Positions 26,796-35,978 of a stretch of 64,000 nt of DNA are shown in pieces. Under the pieces are notes generated by a model that did no database searches, was not told where the DNA came from, and saw nothing but the letters and a program-made list of their open reading frames with translations. Both the position numbers and the translations under genes were made by a program. This stretch comes from Paenibacillus tundrae (GTDB lineage: Bacteria; Bacillota; Bacilli; Paenibacillales; Paenibacillaceae): positions 3,224,001 to 3,288,000 of the forward strand of contig NZ_CP145605.1 of assembly GCF_036884255.1 (NCBI RefSeq), read 5' to 3'. Position 1 is the stretch's first letter. The number at the start of each line of letters is the position of its first letter.

Positions 26796-27619
26796 TTGGC
26801 GTCATTGCTCCCATCCTGGGGGTCTACCTCATGCTTCGAAGACAGGTGTTAATGGCTGATACATTATCCCACGTGTCGCTAGCAGGCGTGGCGCTTGGTT
26901 CGGTTATGAATCTGAATCCAGTCATCAGTGGCTTCGCCGTTGCGGTCATTGGTGCATTACTGGTTGAACAATTGCGAAGAAGTTATCGAACCTATAGTGA
27001 AGTTCCTGTCGCTATTATTATGACATCAGGACTTGCACTTGCCGTTGTTCTTATGAGTTTGAAAACCAATCTGTCCAAAACCTTCAGTTCCTATCTGTTC
27101 GGTTCAATTGTTGCCGTCAGTAATATTCAGCTACTGATGATGGTCGTGGTATGTGTTATCGGTTTAGCCTTTTTCATTGTTCTTCGAAGACCACTATACA
27201 ATTTAACGTTTGATGAAGAGACATCCTCGATCGGTGGCGTTCAGGTTAAAGGGTTATCGTTCGCATTTGCCGTTCTGACAGGAATGACAGTTGCAGCAGC
27301 CATGCCTATTGTTGGTGTGTTGCTCGTATCGGCTCTCATTGTGCTGCCAGCAGCACTCGCACTAAGAGTATCACGCAGTTTTGCTACAGCGATTGTTATT
27401 GCTGTGGTCACAGGACTTATCGGAATTTTTAGCGGTTTGACAACTTCTTATCATTTGAACACACCACCGGGAGGTACGATTGCACTAATCCTGTTGGTAT
27501 TTCTGTTGACTGGAATATCAGCGCAAAAGCTGGTTTCACTATATAACCGTAAACGTCACCGCGTAGCAAAAACACAACAAAGAGCCATACTATCTATCCA
27601 TTCAAAGGAGAATATATAA
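26747..27619 (+). CDS. znuB: Zinc ABC transporter, permease
   Basis: Membrane component of the zinc importer (ABC-3 family), 290 residues with about eight or nine membrane segments. It has the family features RRQVLMADTLSHVSLAGVALG near the N-terminus and AMPIVGVLLVSALIVLPAALAL in the coupling region. The GAGGA ribosome site at 26736-26740 touches the ATG at 26741, so the GTG at 26747 is the more likely start. It overlaps the end of znuC by 49 bases, an unusually long but not rare overlap for such operons. The lipoprotein gene follows after a single base. Confidence 0.9.
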   Translation: MFEYEFMQRAFWAGGLIGVIAPILGVYLMLRRQVLMADTLSHVSLAGVALGSVMNLNPVISGFAVAVIGALLVEQLRRSYRTYSEVPVAIIMTSGLALAVVLMSLKTNLSKTFSSYLFGSIVAVSNIQLLMMVVVCVIGLAFFIVLRRPLYNLTFDEETSSIGGVQVKGLSFAFAVLTGMTVAAAMPIVGVLLVSALIVLPAALALRVSRSFATAIVIAVVTGLIGIFSGLTTSYHLNTPPGGTIALILLVFLLTGISAQKLVSLYNRKRHRVAKTQQRAILSIHSKENI

Positions 27620-27620
27620 T

Positions 27621-28793
27621 ATGAAATTCAGCAAAACAGCAGCATTTGGACTTTTCTTCAGCCTCGCACTTGTTGTCGCAGGTTGTGGGCAGACGAAATC
27701 CGTTTCGGAGCCAGACCCGTCTACAGCTAGTACTCCAGCAGCGACGGAACGTAAATTAAATGTGCAAGTCAGCTTCTATCCTATGTATGAATTCACCAAA
27801 AATGTCGCGGGTGACCTGGCAGATGTACATACACTTGTTCCAGCTGGTATGGAGCCTCATGATTGGGAGCCAACACCGCAAGATATGGCTAGCATTGAGA
27901 AAGCAGATGTGCTTGTATACAACGGAGCTGGTATGGAGTCTTGGATTGATCAAGTGAAGGACAGTTTGAGCAATGACAAACTGATACAAGTCGAAGCAAG
28001 TAAGGGCATCAACCTGCTTGAAGGCGGAGAGCATGACCATGGTGACGCAGAAGCGGAAGACCACGACCACGACCATGATCATGCCAGCGAAGGAACAGCA
28101 GAAGAGCATGACCATGGCCACGATCACGACCATGCTGAATCAGCGACGACAGAAGACCATGCTCATGATCATGGAGACGAAGCAGCTACGGAGGATCATG
28201 ATCACGACCATGCAGACGAAGCAACAGAAGAGCATTCCCATAGCCATAGCCATAGTCATGATCACGGTGGACTTGATCCACACGTATGGTTGTCACCAGC
28301 ATTAGCGATACAAGAAGTTCGTAACATTGAAGCTGGCTTAACAGAAGCTGCGCCAGAGTATGCTGAACAATTCAAACAAAATGCGGATGCGTACGTCGCT
28401 AAACTAGAAACATTGGATACCGATTTCAAGGCAGCTGTCACAGATAGCAAGCGAAAAGACTTTATTACGCAGCATGCTGCTTTTGGCTATCTTGCACAGG
28501 AGTATGGATTGCAACAAGTACCTATCGCAGGATTGTCTCCTGAACAGGAACCATCCGCAGCACAGATGGCATCCGTAATCGATTTTGCGAAGGAACATCA
28601 GGTAAAAACGATTTTCTTCGAAACGCTCGTTTCTTCTAAAGTATCCGAGACAATTGCAAATGAAGTAGGTGCGAAGACGGCTGTGTTGAATCCAATTGAA
28701 GGGTTAACCGAGGATGAACTTGCAGCAGGAATGGACTACATTAGCGTAATGAGACAGAACTTAGAAGCATTGAAGCTCGCGCTCAACGAATAA
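27621..28793 (+). CDS. znuA: Zinc ABC transporter, substrate-binding lipoprotein with histidine-rich loop
   Basis: Cluster A-I metal-binding lipoprotein that captures extracellular zinc, 390 residues. The lipobox is VVAGC with Cys22 as the lipidation site. Conserved zinc ligands include His80 (MEPHDWEP) and His221 (LDPHVWLSP), and a third in the C-terminal half (TQHAAFGY). Between them residues 138-216 contain 23 histidines with many Asp and Glu, an expanded form of the family's histidine loop, which probably collects zinc or senses its level. The ribosome site is AAAGGAG. The codons of the loop are repetitive, which creates long but meaningless reading frames on the other strand. Confidence 0.94.
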   Translation: MKFSKTAAFGLFFSLALVVAGCGQTKSVSEPDPSTASTPAATERKLNVQVSFYPMYEFTKNVAGDLADVHTLVPAGMEPHDWEPTPQDMASIEKADVLVYNGAGMESWIDQVKDSLSNDKLIQVEASKGINLLEGGEHDHGDAEAEDHDHDHDHASEGTAEEHDHGHDHDHAESATTEDHAHDHGDEAATEDHDHDHADEATEEHSHSHSHSHDHGGLDPHVWLSPALAIQEVRNIEAGLTEAAPEYAEQFKQNADAYVAKLETLDTDFKAAVTDSKRKDFITQHAAFGYLAQEYGLQQVPIAGLSPEQEPSAAQMASVIDFAKEHQVKTIFFETLVSSKVSETIANEVGAKTAVLNPIEGLTEDELAAGMDYISVMRQNLEALKLALNE

Positions 28794-28886
28794 ACATCGG
28801 ATTTGATGCATTTTAATGAAAGAGGTACAATAATACAATAAGCTGAGGAAGGCACGTGATGTCATTCCTTTGCCGACTGGCGAAGC

Positions 28887-28915
28887 AGAGAGCACAGGGA
28901 TGTGCTCTCTTCGTT
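28887..28915 (+). terminator. Hairpin after znuA, probable terminator
   Basis: AGAGAGCACA (28887-28896) pairs perfectly with TGTGCTCTCT (28901-28910) over a GGGA tetraloop. The tail is T-rich but interrupted (TCGTTGTCT). Confidence 0.6.
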
Positions 28916-28959
28916 GTCTAAGGCAACCGGATATGAAGCGGGAGTAGGGGGAACCTTTT

Positions 28960-29529
28960 ATGAGTATGGATCCAGAACTAGATGTAACAGAAGCAACTCT
29001 ACACCACAATTTAAACGGATCTGATTCCACAGTGACCAGCATGGACACCACAACTCTGGCGAGTGCAGATCAAGAAGAGCTTCTGAGTGACCAGCCTGCT
29101 CACCTATGGCGAAGACGTAAGTTAGAATTAATGTCTTGGACAGAGCGTGATAAACACACTGTAATTCCGAAAAGGACGACCCTGTGGAATGGTGTAGAGG
29201 TCGATGTCGAGCTTGCTGAGGCACTCACTCTACTTCAGCATGCAGGAATTGCTACGGAATTTTCTTGTGCAGGTGTAAGTCCCTTGGATGAACCTATTGA
29301 TCACTCACTCTATGCGTATGTTACACTGGTGAAAAGTGAAGCAGCAGATCGGTTCGTCCAATACGCGATACAGAATATGCGTCATAGACTTCTGGTTACA
29401 TTGGAGACAGGCAGTGGGCGTTATGATCTCTCTTCCTTTTTCATAGGACACAATCGTAGCTTCTGCTGGTGGATGCAGCAATGTGCTGCTCATTTTAATA
29501 AGGAAACGAATCACTCTTCTACAACGTAA
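28960..29529 (+). CDS. Conserved-looking protein of unknown function
   Basis: 189 residues, soluble, no signal peptide. I do not recognise the family. The first 45 residues are acidic and low in complexity. The rest is a compact domain with a WTERDK segment, ATEFSCAGVSP containing one conserved-looking cysteine, and a tryptophan-rich end (SFCWWMQQC). The ribosome site AGTAGGGGG is about ten bases ahead of the ATG. It sits between the zinc importer and a membrane M50-like protein, without overlap. Its link to zinc is open. Confidence 0.6.
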   Translation: MSMDPELDVTEATLHHNLNGSDSTVTSMDTTTLASADQEELLSDQPAHLWRRRKLELMSWTERDKHTVIPKRTTLWNGVEVDVELAEALTLLQHAGIATEFSCAGVSPLDEPIDHSLYAYVTLVKSEAADRFVQYAIQNMRHRLLVTLETGSGRYDLSSFFIGHNRSFCWWMQQCAAHFNKETNHSSTT

Positions 29530-29587
29530 TATAGGGATAAGTCTAATTATGCATCATTTTTCTGTGGTAAGGGAGGTGGGAAGGTAC

Positions 29588-30289
29588 TTGAATAAATGGC
29601 TCAAAACAATCCTATTTCTAGTCGTCTCTGTATTTCTCACACGATTTATTCCATTCTCATCTTTATTTCGAAACCTAGATACGATGATTCACGAATTCGG
29701 TCATGCGCTGGCAACGTTGTTGTTATCGGGCAAAGTATTACGGATTGAACTGTACGCGGATCATAGTGGAGTCACCTATTCCACGATGCTCACACCAGGG
29801 CGATCCATTCTTGTCTCCTTAGCAGGTTATATTTCTGCATCATTGTTCGCTTGGTTGTTGTTCTATCTATATCGGAAAGGACGACACATGTGGGGTCTGG
29901 GCATTGTTACAGCTATAGCCCTTGTGTCTCTACTGCTCTATGTAAGAGGAGAGTTTGGGATGCTGTGGCTTACCGGTTTTATTGCCTTAAATGTAGTCAT
30001 TATGATCTTTGGTGCAAAGATCGTGAAGTTCTATTATCTATTCCTCGCATTCTTAACCTTAGAAGAGTCTGTCTTGAGTGCAATGTATGTCGGATTACTG
30101 TCCTGGACACAGCCTTCTAGAGCAGGGGATGCAGCTAATCTCGCACAGCAAACGTTCATGCCTGCGATGTTCTGGGGAACATTATTCGCCTTGTTTGCAC
30201 TCTGGTGTGCCAAAGGCGCATTAGCGTTATTTTTCCGGAAAGAAAGTAGTAGTGGCCGAACATCGCGTGCTCGTAGTTTAAGTAAGTAA
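29588..30289 (+). CDS. M50-like membrane metalloprotease family protein
   Basis: Integral membrane protein, 233 residues, about six membrane segments, of the M50B type. The zinc-protease motif HEFGH lies near residue 35 (DTMIHEFGHALATLL), and a second polar motif typical of the family is less clear. The frame is open from 29483, inside the previous gene, but GGGAGGTGGG at 29571-29580 points to the TTG at 29588 (protein starting MNKWLKTILFLV). The C-terminus is basic. It might process a membrane-bound substrate; related small M50 proteins are mostly uncharacterised. Confidence 0.75.
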   Translation: MNKWLKTILFLVVSVFLTRFIPFSSLFRNLDTMIHEFGHALATLLLSGKVLRIELYADHSGVTYSTMLTPGRSILVSLAGYISASLFAWLLFYLYRKGRHMWGLGIVTAIALVSLLLYVRGEFGMLWLTGFIALNVVIMIFGAKIVKFYYLFLAFLTLEESVLSAMYVGLLSWTQPSRAGDAANLAQQTFMPAMFWGTLFALFALWCAKGALALFFRKESSSGRTSRARSLSK

Positions 30290-30303
30290 ATGACTGAACA
30301 AAA

Positions 30304-30340
30304 ATGAAAGGGGCTCCCGTCTTCTGGGAAGTCCTTTTCT
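30304..30340. terminator. Hairpin between convergent genes, possible bidirectional terminator
   Basis: AAAGG...CCC pairs with GGGAAGTCCTTT with two mismatches, followed by TTTTCT. It lies between the M50-like gene and the leftward DUF4363 gene. Confidence 0.45.
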
Positions 30341-30355
30341 GCGTTACATACATAT

Positions 30356-30727
30356 TTAGTCCCCTATATTATCCCACAAGGCATAAAAGTAATAAATCTC
30401 CTCCAGGAGTGCCTGATCATCTTGCGCAGCAACGCCACCCTTGATTCGAGCAAGCGTGCCTAAAATATCATAGATGGTTTCACGCTCTACGCTGAACTGG
30501 ATACGGTTGACGATGTGATCCCACGCGTTCATGGCATACTCTGCTTCGGACTTGGCTTCAGACCATTGCTTGTTCTGTACTTGCTTCTCTAGTGATTGTA
30601 TCGACGCCAATAAACGATCCTCCGTACCGAAAGGTCTTTTAAGAAAGGATCCAGATGCGAGAATAGCACAGAACAAAATAATTAAGGTAATTGGAACGAC
30701 ATACAGCAACCAGAATCGTGTTTTCAT
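30356..30727 (-). CDS. DUF4363 family protein
   Basis: 123 residues with one N-terminal membrane segment (WLLYVVPITLIILFCAILASG) and a helical domain outside the membrane (EKQVQNKQWSEAKSEAEYAM). DUF4363 proteins are usually encoded beside a DUF421 protein, as here, and are best known in spore formers. The start is well supported by AGGAGGAC seven bases ahead. It follows the DUF421 gene by about 80 bases on the same strand. The function is not known. Confidence 0.78.
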   Translation of the reverse strand: MKTRFWLLYVVPITLIILFCAILASGSFLKRPFGTEDRLLASIQSLEKQVQNKQWSEAKSEAEYAMNAWDHIVNRIQFSVERETIYDILGTLARIKGGVAAQDDQALLEEIYYFYALWDNIGD

Positions 30728-30808
30728 TTAAGTCCTCCTGCGTCGGTATGGACGGAAAGTTCTCTTCGAAAATTTTGAAATGTCTGAAATCAAGAGAGAG
30801 ACGTTGAA

Positions 30809-31537
30809 TTAGAAAGGGCCTTCGTAATCTCCCATATCTGTTTTCTCGGAGAAATGATCTTGAAAGAGATCGATGTAGAGCTTGTCGTTTGGCAAAATGG
30901 CGGCAAAAGCAATATCCTGAATCGTTATTTTTTTCTTTTTTAATTGCTCGGTCAACCAGTTCATATCTTTGTGACGTTCCTTCAGGTTTTGTTTAATAAG
31001 AACGCCGTCAATGATTAATTCGGTCATCAACCGGCTTTTGTGTGGGTGCAGATTCATATCTTTCGCTGTTAGTGGTTGATGTTCAGGTTTGAGTACAACT
31101 GAGATACTCCCATCTGGTTCAAGGATCGCGTAACTAAGAGTGGTAATATCGAATACATCCTTCTGCCGAAGCATCATGGTCAATTCATCGAACTTAACCC
31201 TCATTTTGTTCAGGTTTTGTTCAAGGATTTTGCCATCCTGTATGACCAAAGTGGGATCAGAGTCCAGCAATTTCGTAATGGTACGATTCTTCAGCGTTAT
31301 ATATTGAAAGATAATGGTAACAATCGTAAATATGGTTAGTGCCACAAAATGAATCCATGCCTTCGACGATAAATCTGTCGCAAACGTTCCTGCAATGGAA
31401 CCTATCGTAATACCGTTAATGTAATCAAAGTAGGTTAAATTGCCCATCTGCTGCTTACCCAGTACTCTGGTATAGATCATCAGCGTCAGAAATGCGATTA
31501 TGGAACGTACTGCAACGACCCATGTTTCTTCCATCAT
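30809..31537 (-). CDS. DUF421 domain membrane protein (YetF/YdfS type)
   Basis: 242 residues with three membrane segments in the first 90 residues (VAVRSIIAFLTLMIYTRVLG, then GITIGSIAGTFATDL) and a cytoplasmic DUF421 domain (LDSDPTLVIQDGKILEQNL). B. subtilis YetF and YdfS are the known type. The open frame begins at 31570, but the ATG at 31537, nine bases after GGTGA, is used here; a second ATG follows at 31534. It forms a unit with the DUF4363 gene. These proteins often accompany spore or membrane-stress functions, without a defined activity. Confidence 0.82.
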   Translation of the reverse strand: MMEETWVVAVRSIIAFLTLMIYTRVLGKQQMGNLTYFDYINGITIGSIAGTFATDLSSKAWIHFVALTIFTIVTIIFQYITLKNRTITKLLDSDPTLVIQDGKILEQNLNKMRVKFDELTMMLRQKDVFDITTLSYAILEPDGSISVVLKPEHQPLTAKDMNLHPHKSRLMTELIIDGVLIKQNLKERHKDMNWLTEQLKKKKITIQDIAFAAILPNDKLYIDLFQDHFSEKTDMGDYEGPF

Positions 31538-31798
31538 GTCGTGTTCACCAGCCTTCACTTTATCCAACAATCAGCGGATTGGAATGACCAACAGGTTCGT
31601 AGAGAAGTGTCATACCTTTAACACTTTTCTGTGAACTATAACAAGTTTTTCCTGCGTTATTGGATATTATTCGAAATGAAGAAGTGCAGGAACGAAGCAT
31701 GAAAAATCCGAAGCGGGATGAGCACCCAACTTCGGATTATATGAAGAAAGAATTATTAAATGGGACGGTTTACCGCAAACGAGATGAGTAGAAGAGAC

Positions 31799-32662
31799 CT
31801 ACACGCCAGCATAAGCCATAAATCCGCCGTCCACTGGAATAACGGTGCCCGTGACGAAGCCAGACTGACGATCATCCGCAAGCCACATCAATGTGCCGAG
31901 TAGATCCTCCGGTTTACCGAAACGACGCATTGGTGTATGTGCAATAATTTTGCTAGAACGTTCGGTAGGTGAGCCATCGGGCTGCAATAACAGATTACGG
32001 TTCTGTTCTGTGAGGAAGAATCCTGGTGCGATCGCATTTACGCGTATACCAGATTCAGCTAGGTGCACAGCGAGCCATTGTGTGAAGTTGTTAATCGCTG
32101 CCTTAGCTGCACTATACGCTGGAACTTTGGTCATAGGCGAAGGGGCACTCATCGACGAAATGTTAATGACGGTTGCCTGCACATCCCGTTCGACCATCTG
32201 TCTTGCAAAGATCTGTGTAGGAATAAGTGAGCCGACAAAATTGAGATCCATGACCTGACGGAAACCCTCTACACTAACGTCAAAAAAAGTCGTAACATCC
32301 GCTTGATCTAGATCTTCAAGCTTGAAAATCTCGTTCGTCGTATTGGCACTGGCGTTATTGCCACCAGCACCGTTAATCAGAATGTCACAGGGACCCAGCT
32401 GTTCAAGCACTGCTGCGGCAGCGGCCTGCACACTATCTGCTTGAGTAACATCACAAGCCACTGCAATCGCAGTACCTCCAGCAGCTTCGATCGAAGCGAC
32501 GACGGCTTCTCCCTTAGATACCGTACGATTAAGTATAGCTACTTTGGCACCATGACGAGCAAGCTCTTCAGCCATCGAACGACACAACACACCTGCGCCT
32601 CCTGTTATGACAGCGACTTTTCCCTCCAATCGAGAGGTGCGTTCAGCGATGAATTCACTCAT
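31799..32662 (-). CDS. uxuB: SDR-type D-mannonate oxidoreductase
   Basis: Short-chain dehydrogenase of 287 residues that probably interconverts D-fructuronate and D-mannonate, by analogy with the SDR-type enzyme paired with UxuA in Bacilli (B. subtilis YjmF/UxuB). It has [13 protein letters not shown] at the nucleotide site, NGAGGNNAS, and the catalytic [11 protein letters not shown]. The ATG at 32662 follows AGGAGGG and overlaps the uxuA stop as ATGA, so the two are coupled. The larger open frame to 32701 lies inside uxuA and lacks a ribosome site. Confidence 0.85.
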   Translation of the reverse strand: MSEFIAERTSRLEGKVAVITGGAGVLCRSMAEELARHGAKVAILNRTVSKGEAVVASIEAAGGTAIAVACDVTQADSVQAAAAAVLEQLGPCDILINGAGGNNASANTTNEIFKLEDLDQADVTTFFDVSVEGFRQVMDLNFVGSLIPTQIFARQMVERDVQATVINISSMSAPSPMTKVPAYSAAKAAINNFTQWLAVHLAESGIRVNAIAPGFFLTEQNRNLLLQPDGSPTERSSKIIAHTPMRRFGKPEDLLGTLMWLADDRQSGFVTGTVIPVDGGFMAYAGV

Positions 32663-33726
32663 ACTTTTACCCTCCTCTGTAGAGAATCCCACACGCCCCA
32701 AAGATACATAATGCCCATCGCACGGTCATAGAGTCCGTATCCGGGTCTGCATTGTTCACCCCATAAATGACGTCCATGATCTGGTCTGGCGTACCCTTCA
32801 TACCCAATATCATGATAGGCTTCGACGATACCCGCGATATCAACATTGCCGTCTTGACTACGGTGAGAGGTTTCGATGAAGTCCCCGTTGTCATAGACCC
32901 TAACATTACGAATATGAGCAAAAGGAATACGATTCTTGAATTCATGGATCATTCCGATGATGTCATTATCTAAATTAGCTCCAAGCGAACCACTGCATAA
33001 AGTTACACAGTTGCTTGGGCTATCGTATAGTTCAAGATATCTTCTTACATTATCCTGATTAATTATAATCTTAGGTAGACCAAAGATTGGCCAAGGTGGA
33101 TCATCCGGGTGAATCGCCATTTTTATGCCTAATTGTTCAGCAGTTGGGATAATCTCCTGCAAGAAATAACGAGCATTTTCCCACATATCATCTTCTGTTA
33201 CATCTTTATAGGCTTCGAAAAGTCCTGTTAAATACTGCAAGCGTTCAGGTTCCCAGCCTGGCATTGTTAATGAAGAATTTTCCGTAATGTTACGAACGAG
33301 CTCCAACGGCTCGATATCAGCAATCCTGCTATTCTCGTAGAAGAGGGCAGTAGAGCCGTCCTCCAATTCCTTATGAAGATCGGTGCGCAGCCAGTCGAAG
33401 ATGGGCATAAAATTATAACAAATCACCTTAACACCGACCTGGGCTAGCTTTTCCATCGTTTTTTTGTAATTGGTAATGTATTGATCACGGCTTGGTAGTC
33501 CTAATTTGATATCTTCATGCACGTTAACACTTTCGACCACGTCCAAATGTAATCCAGCTTGATCTGCAGCAGCTTTGACTGCCAAGATTTTGTCCATCGG
33601 CCACTCATCACCTGCCGGCACATCATGCAATGCCCACACAATGCCTTCAACACCCGGAATTTGCCGGATGTGATCCAGCGATACCGTATCATTGCCTTCG
33701 CCAAACCAGCGAAAAACCATTTTCAT
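32659..33726 (-). CDS. uxuA: Mannonate dehydratase
   Basis: Converts D-mannonate to 2-keto-3-deoxygluconate in glucuronate breakdown. 355 residues, the standard Bacilli size. It starts [20 protein letters not shown], the family's characteristic FRW.G..D.V start. Metal-site motifs such as [18 protein letters not shown] and the C-terminal [14 protein letters not shown] are intact. The ATG at 33726 follows GATGAGGTG. It works on the glucuronic acid released by the GH67 alpha-glucuronidase encoded nearby. A cre-like site at 33965-33978 lies in its leader. Confidence 0.93.
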   Translation of the reverse strand: MKMVFRWFGEGNDTVSLDHIRQIPGVEGIVWALHDVPAGDEWPMDKILAVKAAADQAGLHLDVVESVNVHEDIKLGLPSRDQYITNYKKTMEKLAQVGVKVICYNFMPIFDWLRTDLHKELEDGSTALFYENSRIADIEPLELVRNITENSSLTMPGWEPERLQYLTGLFEAYKDVTEDDMWENARYFLQEIIPTAEQLGIKMAIHPDDPPWPIFGLPKIIINQDNVRRYLELYDSPSNCVTLCSGSLGANLDNDIIGMIHEFKNRIPFAHIRNVRVYDNGDFIETSHRSQDGNVDIAGIVEAYHDIGYEGYARPDHGRHLWGEQCRPGYGLYDRAMGIMYLWGVWDSLQRRVKV

Positions 33727-33933
33727 CACGTTCACCTCATCAAGTTTAGTAGAGAAGCATGGTTGCATCATTACGCCAATGTTGTGCGAGCGATAGGGTT
33801 AGAGTGATACAACATGCTGTAAAGCAGGTAAGGCGGTGTAACCTTAAATATGTACCTATTTTGAAGCCTGACATGAAGCTGTAGTGGTGCGTTACCCGAA
33901 AATCAAATGTTTACTGATCTTCAAGTTTGTTCT

Positions 33934-33978
33934 ACTAACATACTACCATACAAGTATAATATTGTGGAAGCGCTTTAT
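33934..33978. promoter_or_regulatory. Promoter region of uxuA with cre-like site
   Basis: TGGAAGCGCTTTAT (33965-33978) is a cre candidate for CcpA. Next to it an imperfect dyad (ACT-N3-AT-N2-TA-N2-AT-N3-AGT, 33934-33955) could bind a hexuronate regulator; this second site is weak. The rest of the roughly 400-base gap 33727-34124 is AT-rich and holds no gene that I can see. Confidence 0.55.
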
Positions 33979-34124
33979 ATTGATTTAGTATGATATTACA
34001 TCGATTTTATTGTGATTTGCTTGAATTTCATTGCAGTTTGTCGAAAGAAGTAGTAATATTCATATATTAAGTTTAAATGTTTAAACCAACGGACTAATGA
34101 TGAATGAATTATAGAGGTGAAATC

Positions 34125-34427
34125 ATGGGACAACAAGCACTACATATCTTTCAGAATTGCATTCCTTTATTTCAGGTACTCAGTGATAACCACCGACAAT
34201 CGATCCTGCTCATGCTTAGTGAACGAGGCAAGATGACAGTGAATGAAATCACGGAACAATCCAGCTTGTCACGACCTGCCATTTCTCACCATTTGAAGTT
34301 ACTGCTTGAAAAAGGGCTGATCTCGGTAGAGCAGAAGGGCACACAACGTTATTACTCTGCATCGCTGCAATCCTCGGTTGCACTGTTGAAAGAACTCGTT
34401 ACGGCTTTGGAAGAAGAGTGCATATAA
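34125..34427 (+). CDS. ArsR family transcriptional regulator
   Basis: Winged-helix repressor of 100 residues. The recognition region TVNEITEQSSLSRPAISHHLKLLLEKGLI is typical of the ArsR/SmtB family. The usual metal-binding cysteine motif (ELCVCDL type) is absent, so it is probably not a metal sensor. An ATG at 34104 opens the frame, but GAGGTGAAATC points to the ATG at 34125. It lies 150 bases ahead of the aldehyde dehydrogenase gene, which it may control. Confidence 0.85.
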   Translation: MGQQALHIFQNCIPLFQVLSDNHRQSILLMLSERGKMTVNEITEQSSLSRPAISHHLKLLLEKGLISVEQKGTQRYYSASLQSSVALLKELVTALEEECI

Positions 34428-34577
34428 GGTTGATTAGAAGAGTACGTTGAATAGGCTAGCTAATACATTCGATTTAGATAAACACAACCTTAAGTAAAGT
34501 CCAGTTGGGCTTTATGTGATTAATACGTTCGTCAGTTTAAACGCTTCGTCATTCTAACTTTAAAGGAGCATGATAAC

Positions 34578-35978
34578 ATGAGTACCCTACAAGAAATCAG
34601 CAGTCATGAAGTTGAAGAGATTTTACAGCACCAGCATGAATTTTTTCGCTCAGGAGCAACACGCTCTGTGGATTATCGAATCGAACAACTAAGCCGCCTT
34701 AAACAAGCGATCCAACAATATGAAAGCCAGCTTATTGAAGCACTCTACAAGGATCTAGGTAAGAGCGAGTTCGAATCTTATACCACCGAAGTTGGATTCA
34801 TGTTGGACAGCATCACACACACGATAAAAAAAGTGAAGAAATGGGTCAAACCGGTCAAAGTAAAAACACAAATGGCCTTGATTGGCTCCAAAAGCTATAT
34901 TGTCCCTGAACCTTACGGCTCAGTACTGATTATTGGTCCGTTCAATTATCCATTTCAGCTATTGATCGAACCGTTAGTAGGTGCAATTGCAGCAGGCAAC
35001 ACAGCTGTGCTCAAAGCATCGGAGAACACACCAGCGGTATCTTCTGTAGTACGTGAATTGATTGCTTCGATATTTGAGCCTTCATATGTAAAAGTTGTAG
35101 AAGGAGCGAAGGACACCACCACAGCTCTTATTAATGCACCATTTGACTATATCTTTTTTACAGGCAGTGTACCTGTAGGTAAGATTGTCATGGAGGCTGC
35201 GGCCAAAAACTTAGTTCCTGTTACGTTAGAGCTTGGAGGCAAAAGCCCTGTTATTGTAGATGAACATGCGGATCTGAAAGTGGCGGCACAGCGCATTATG
35301 TGGGGAAAATTACTCAATACAGGTCAGACTTGTATAGCGCCGGATTACCTCTTGGTACATGAACGTGTCAAGGATCAATTGATCACAGAAATGAAGCAAG
35401 CTATAGAGTCCTTCTACGGTTCTGATATCCAACATAATCGCGATTATGGACGAATCGTAAATAACACGCATTTTAAGCGGTTAACAACCATTATTGAGCG
35501 CGATCAGGCTCAGGTTATATATGGTGGACAGTCGGATGAAGATGATCGTTATATCGAGCCAACCCTGATTGATGTAAGTTCATGGGATGCAGCTAGCATG
35601 GAAGACGAGATTTTTGGTCCTATTTTGCCGATTATCACGTACAGACACATTGACGAAGCCATTGCGGATATTCTCAAGCGCCCAAAACCACTGGCTCTGT
35701 ACCTATTCACGACAGACACACAGTTGCAAGACAAGGTCATGTCGGAAGTGTCCTTCGGTGGTGGATGTATTAACGATACCATTACACATGTGGCTAATCC
35801 TCAACTGCCATTTGGTGGGGTAGGGAACTCTGGCGTTGGCTCTTATCATGGAAAATTCAGCATTGAGACATTCTCACATTTCAAAAGTGTACTTAAAAAG
35901 AGTACAAAGTTGAATCTGCCTATTCTGTATCCACCCTATGCGGGCAAACTCAAAACCATTAAGCGTTTGTTAAAATAA
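34578..35978 (+). CDS. Aldehyde dehydrogenase (class 3 type)
   Basis: NAD(P)-dependent aldehyde dehydrogenase of 466 residues, of the short class-3/fatty-aldehyde type that ends in a basic, hydrophobic tail (B. subtilis YwdH-like). It has IIGPFNYPFQLLIEPLVGA for cofactor binding, the catalytic glutamate in LELGGKSP and the nucleophilic cysteine in NTGQTCIAPDY. The ribosome site is AAAGGAG. Its stop codon abuts the stop codon of the opposite AraC gene with no base between. The substrate is probably a medium- or long-chain aldehyde. Confidence 0.9.
   Translation: MSTLQEISSHEVEEILQHQHEFFRSGATRSVDYRIEQLSRLKQAIQQYESQLIEALYKDLGKSEFESYTTEVGFMLDSITHTIKKVKKWVKPVKVKTQMALIGSKSYIVPEPYGSVLIIGPFNYPFQLLIEPLVGAIAAGNTAVLKASENTPAVSSVVRELIASIFEPSYVKVVEGAKDTTTALINAPFDYIFFTGSVPVGKIVMEAAAKNLVPVTLELGGKSPVIVDEHADLKVAAQRIMWGKLLNTGQTCIAPDYLLVHERVKDQLITEMKQAIESFYGSDIQHNRDYGRIVNNTHFKRLTTIIERDQAQVIYGGQSDEDDRYIEPTLIDVSSWDAASMEDEIFGPILPIITYRHIDEAIADILKRPKPLALYLFTTDTQLQDKVMSEVSFGGGCINDTITHVANPQLPFGGVGNSGVGSYHGKFSIETFSHFKSVLKKSTKLNLPILYPPYAGKLKTIKRLLK

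Noticed and set aside
27756..28305. Long reading frames on both strands over the znuA histidine loop
   Set aside because: They are shadows created by repetitive GAT/CAC-type codons of the histidine-rich loop.
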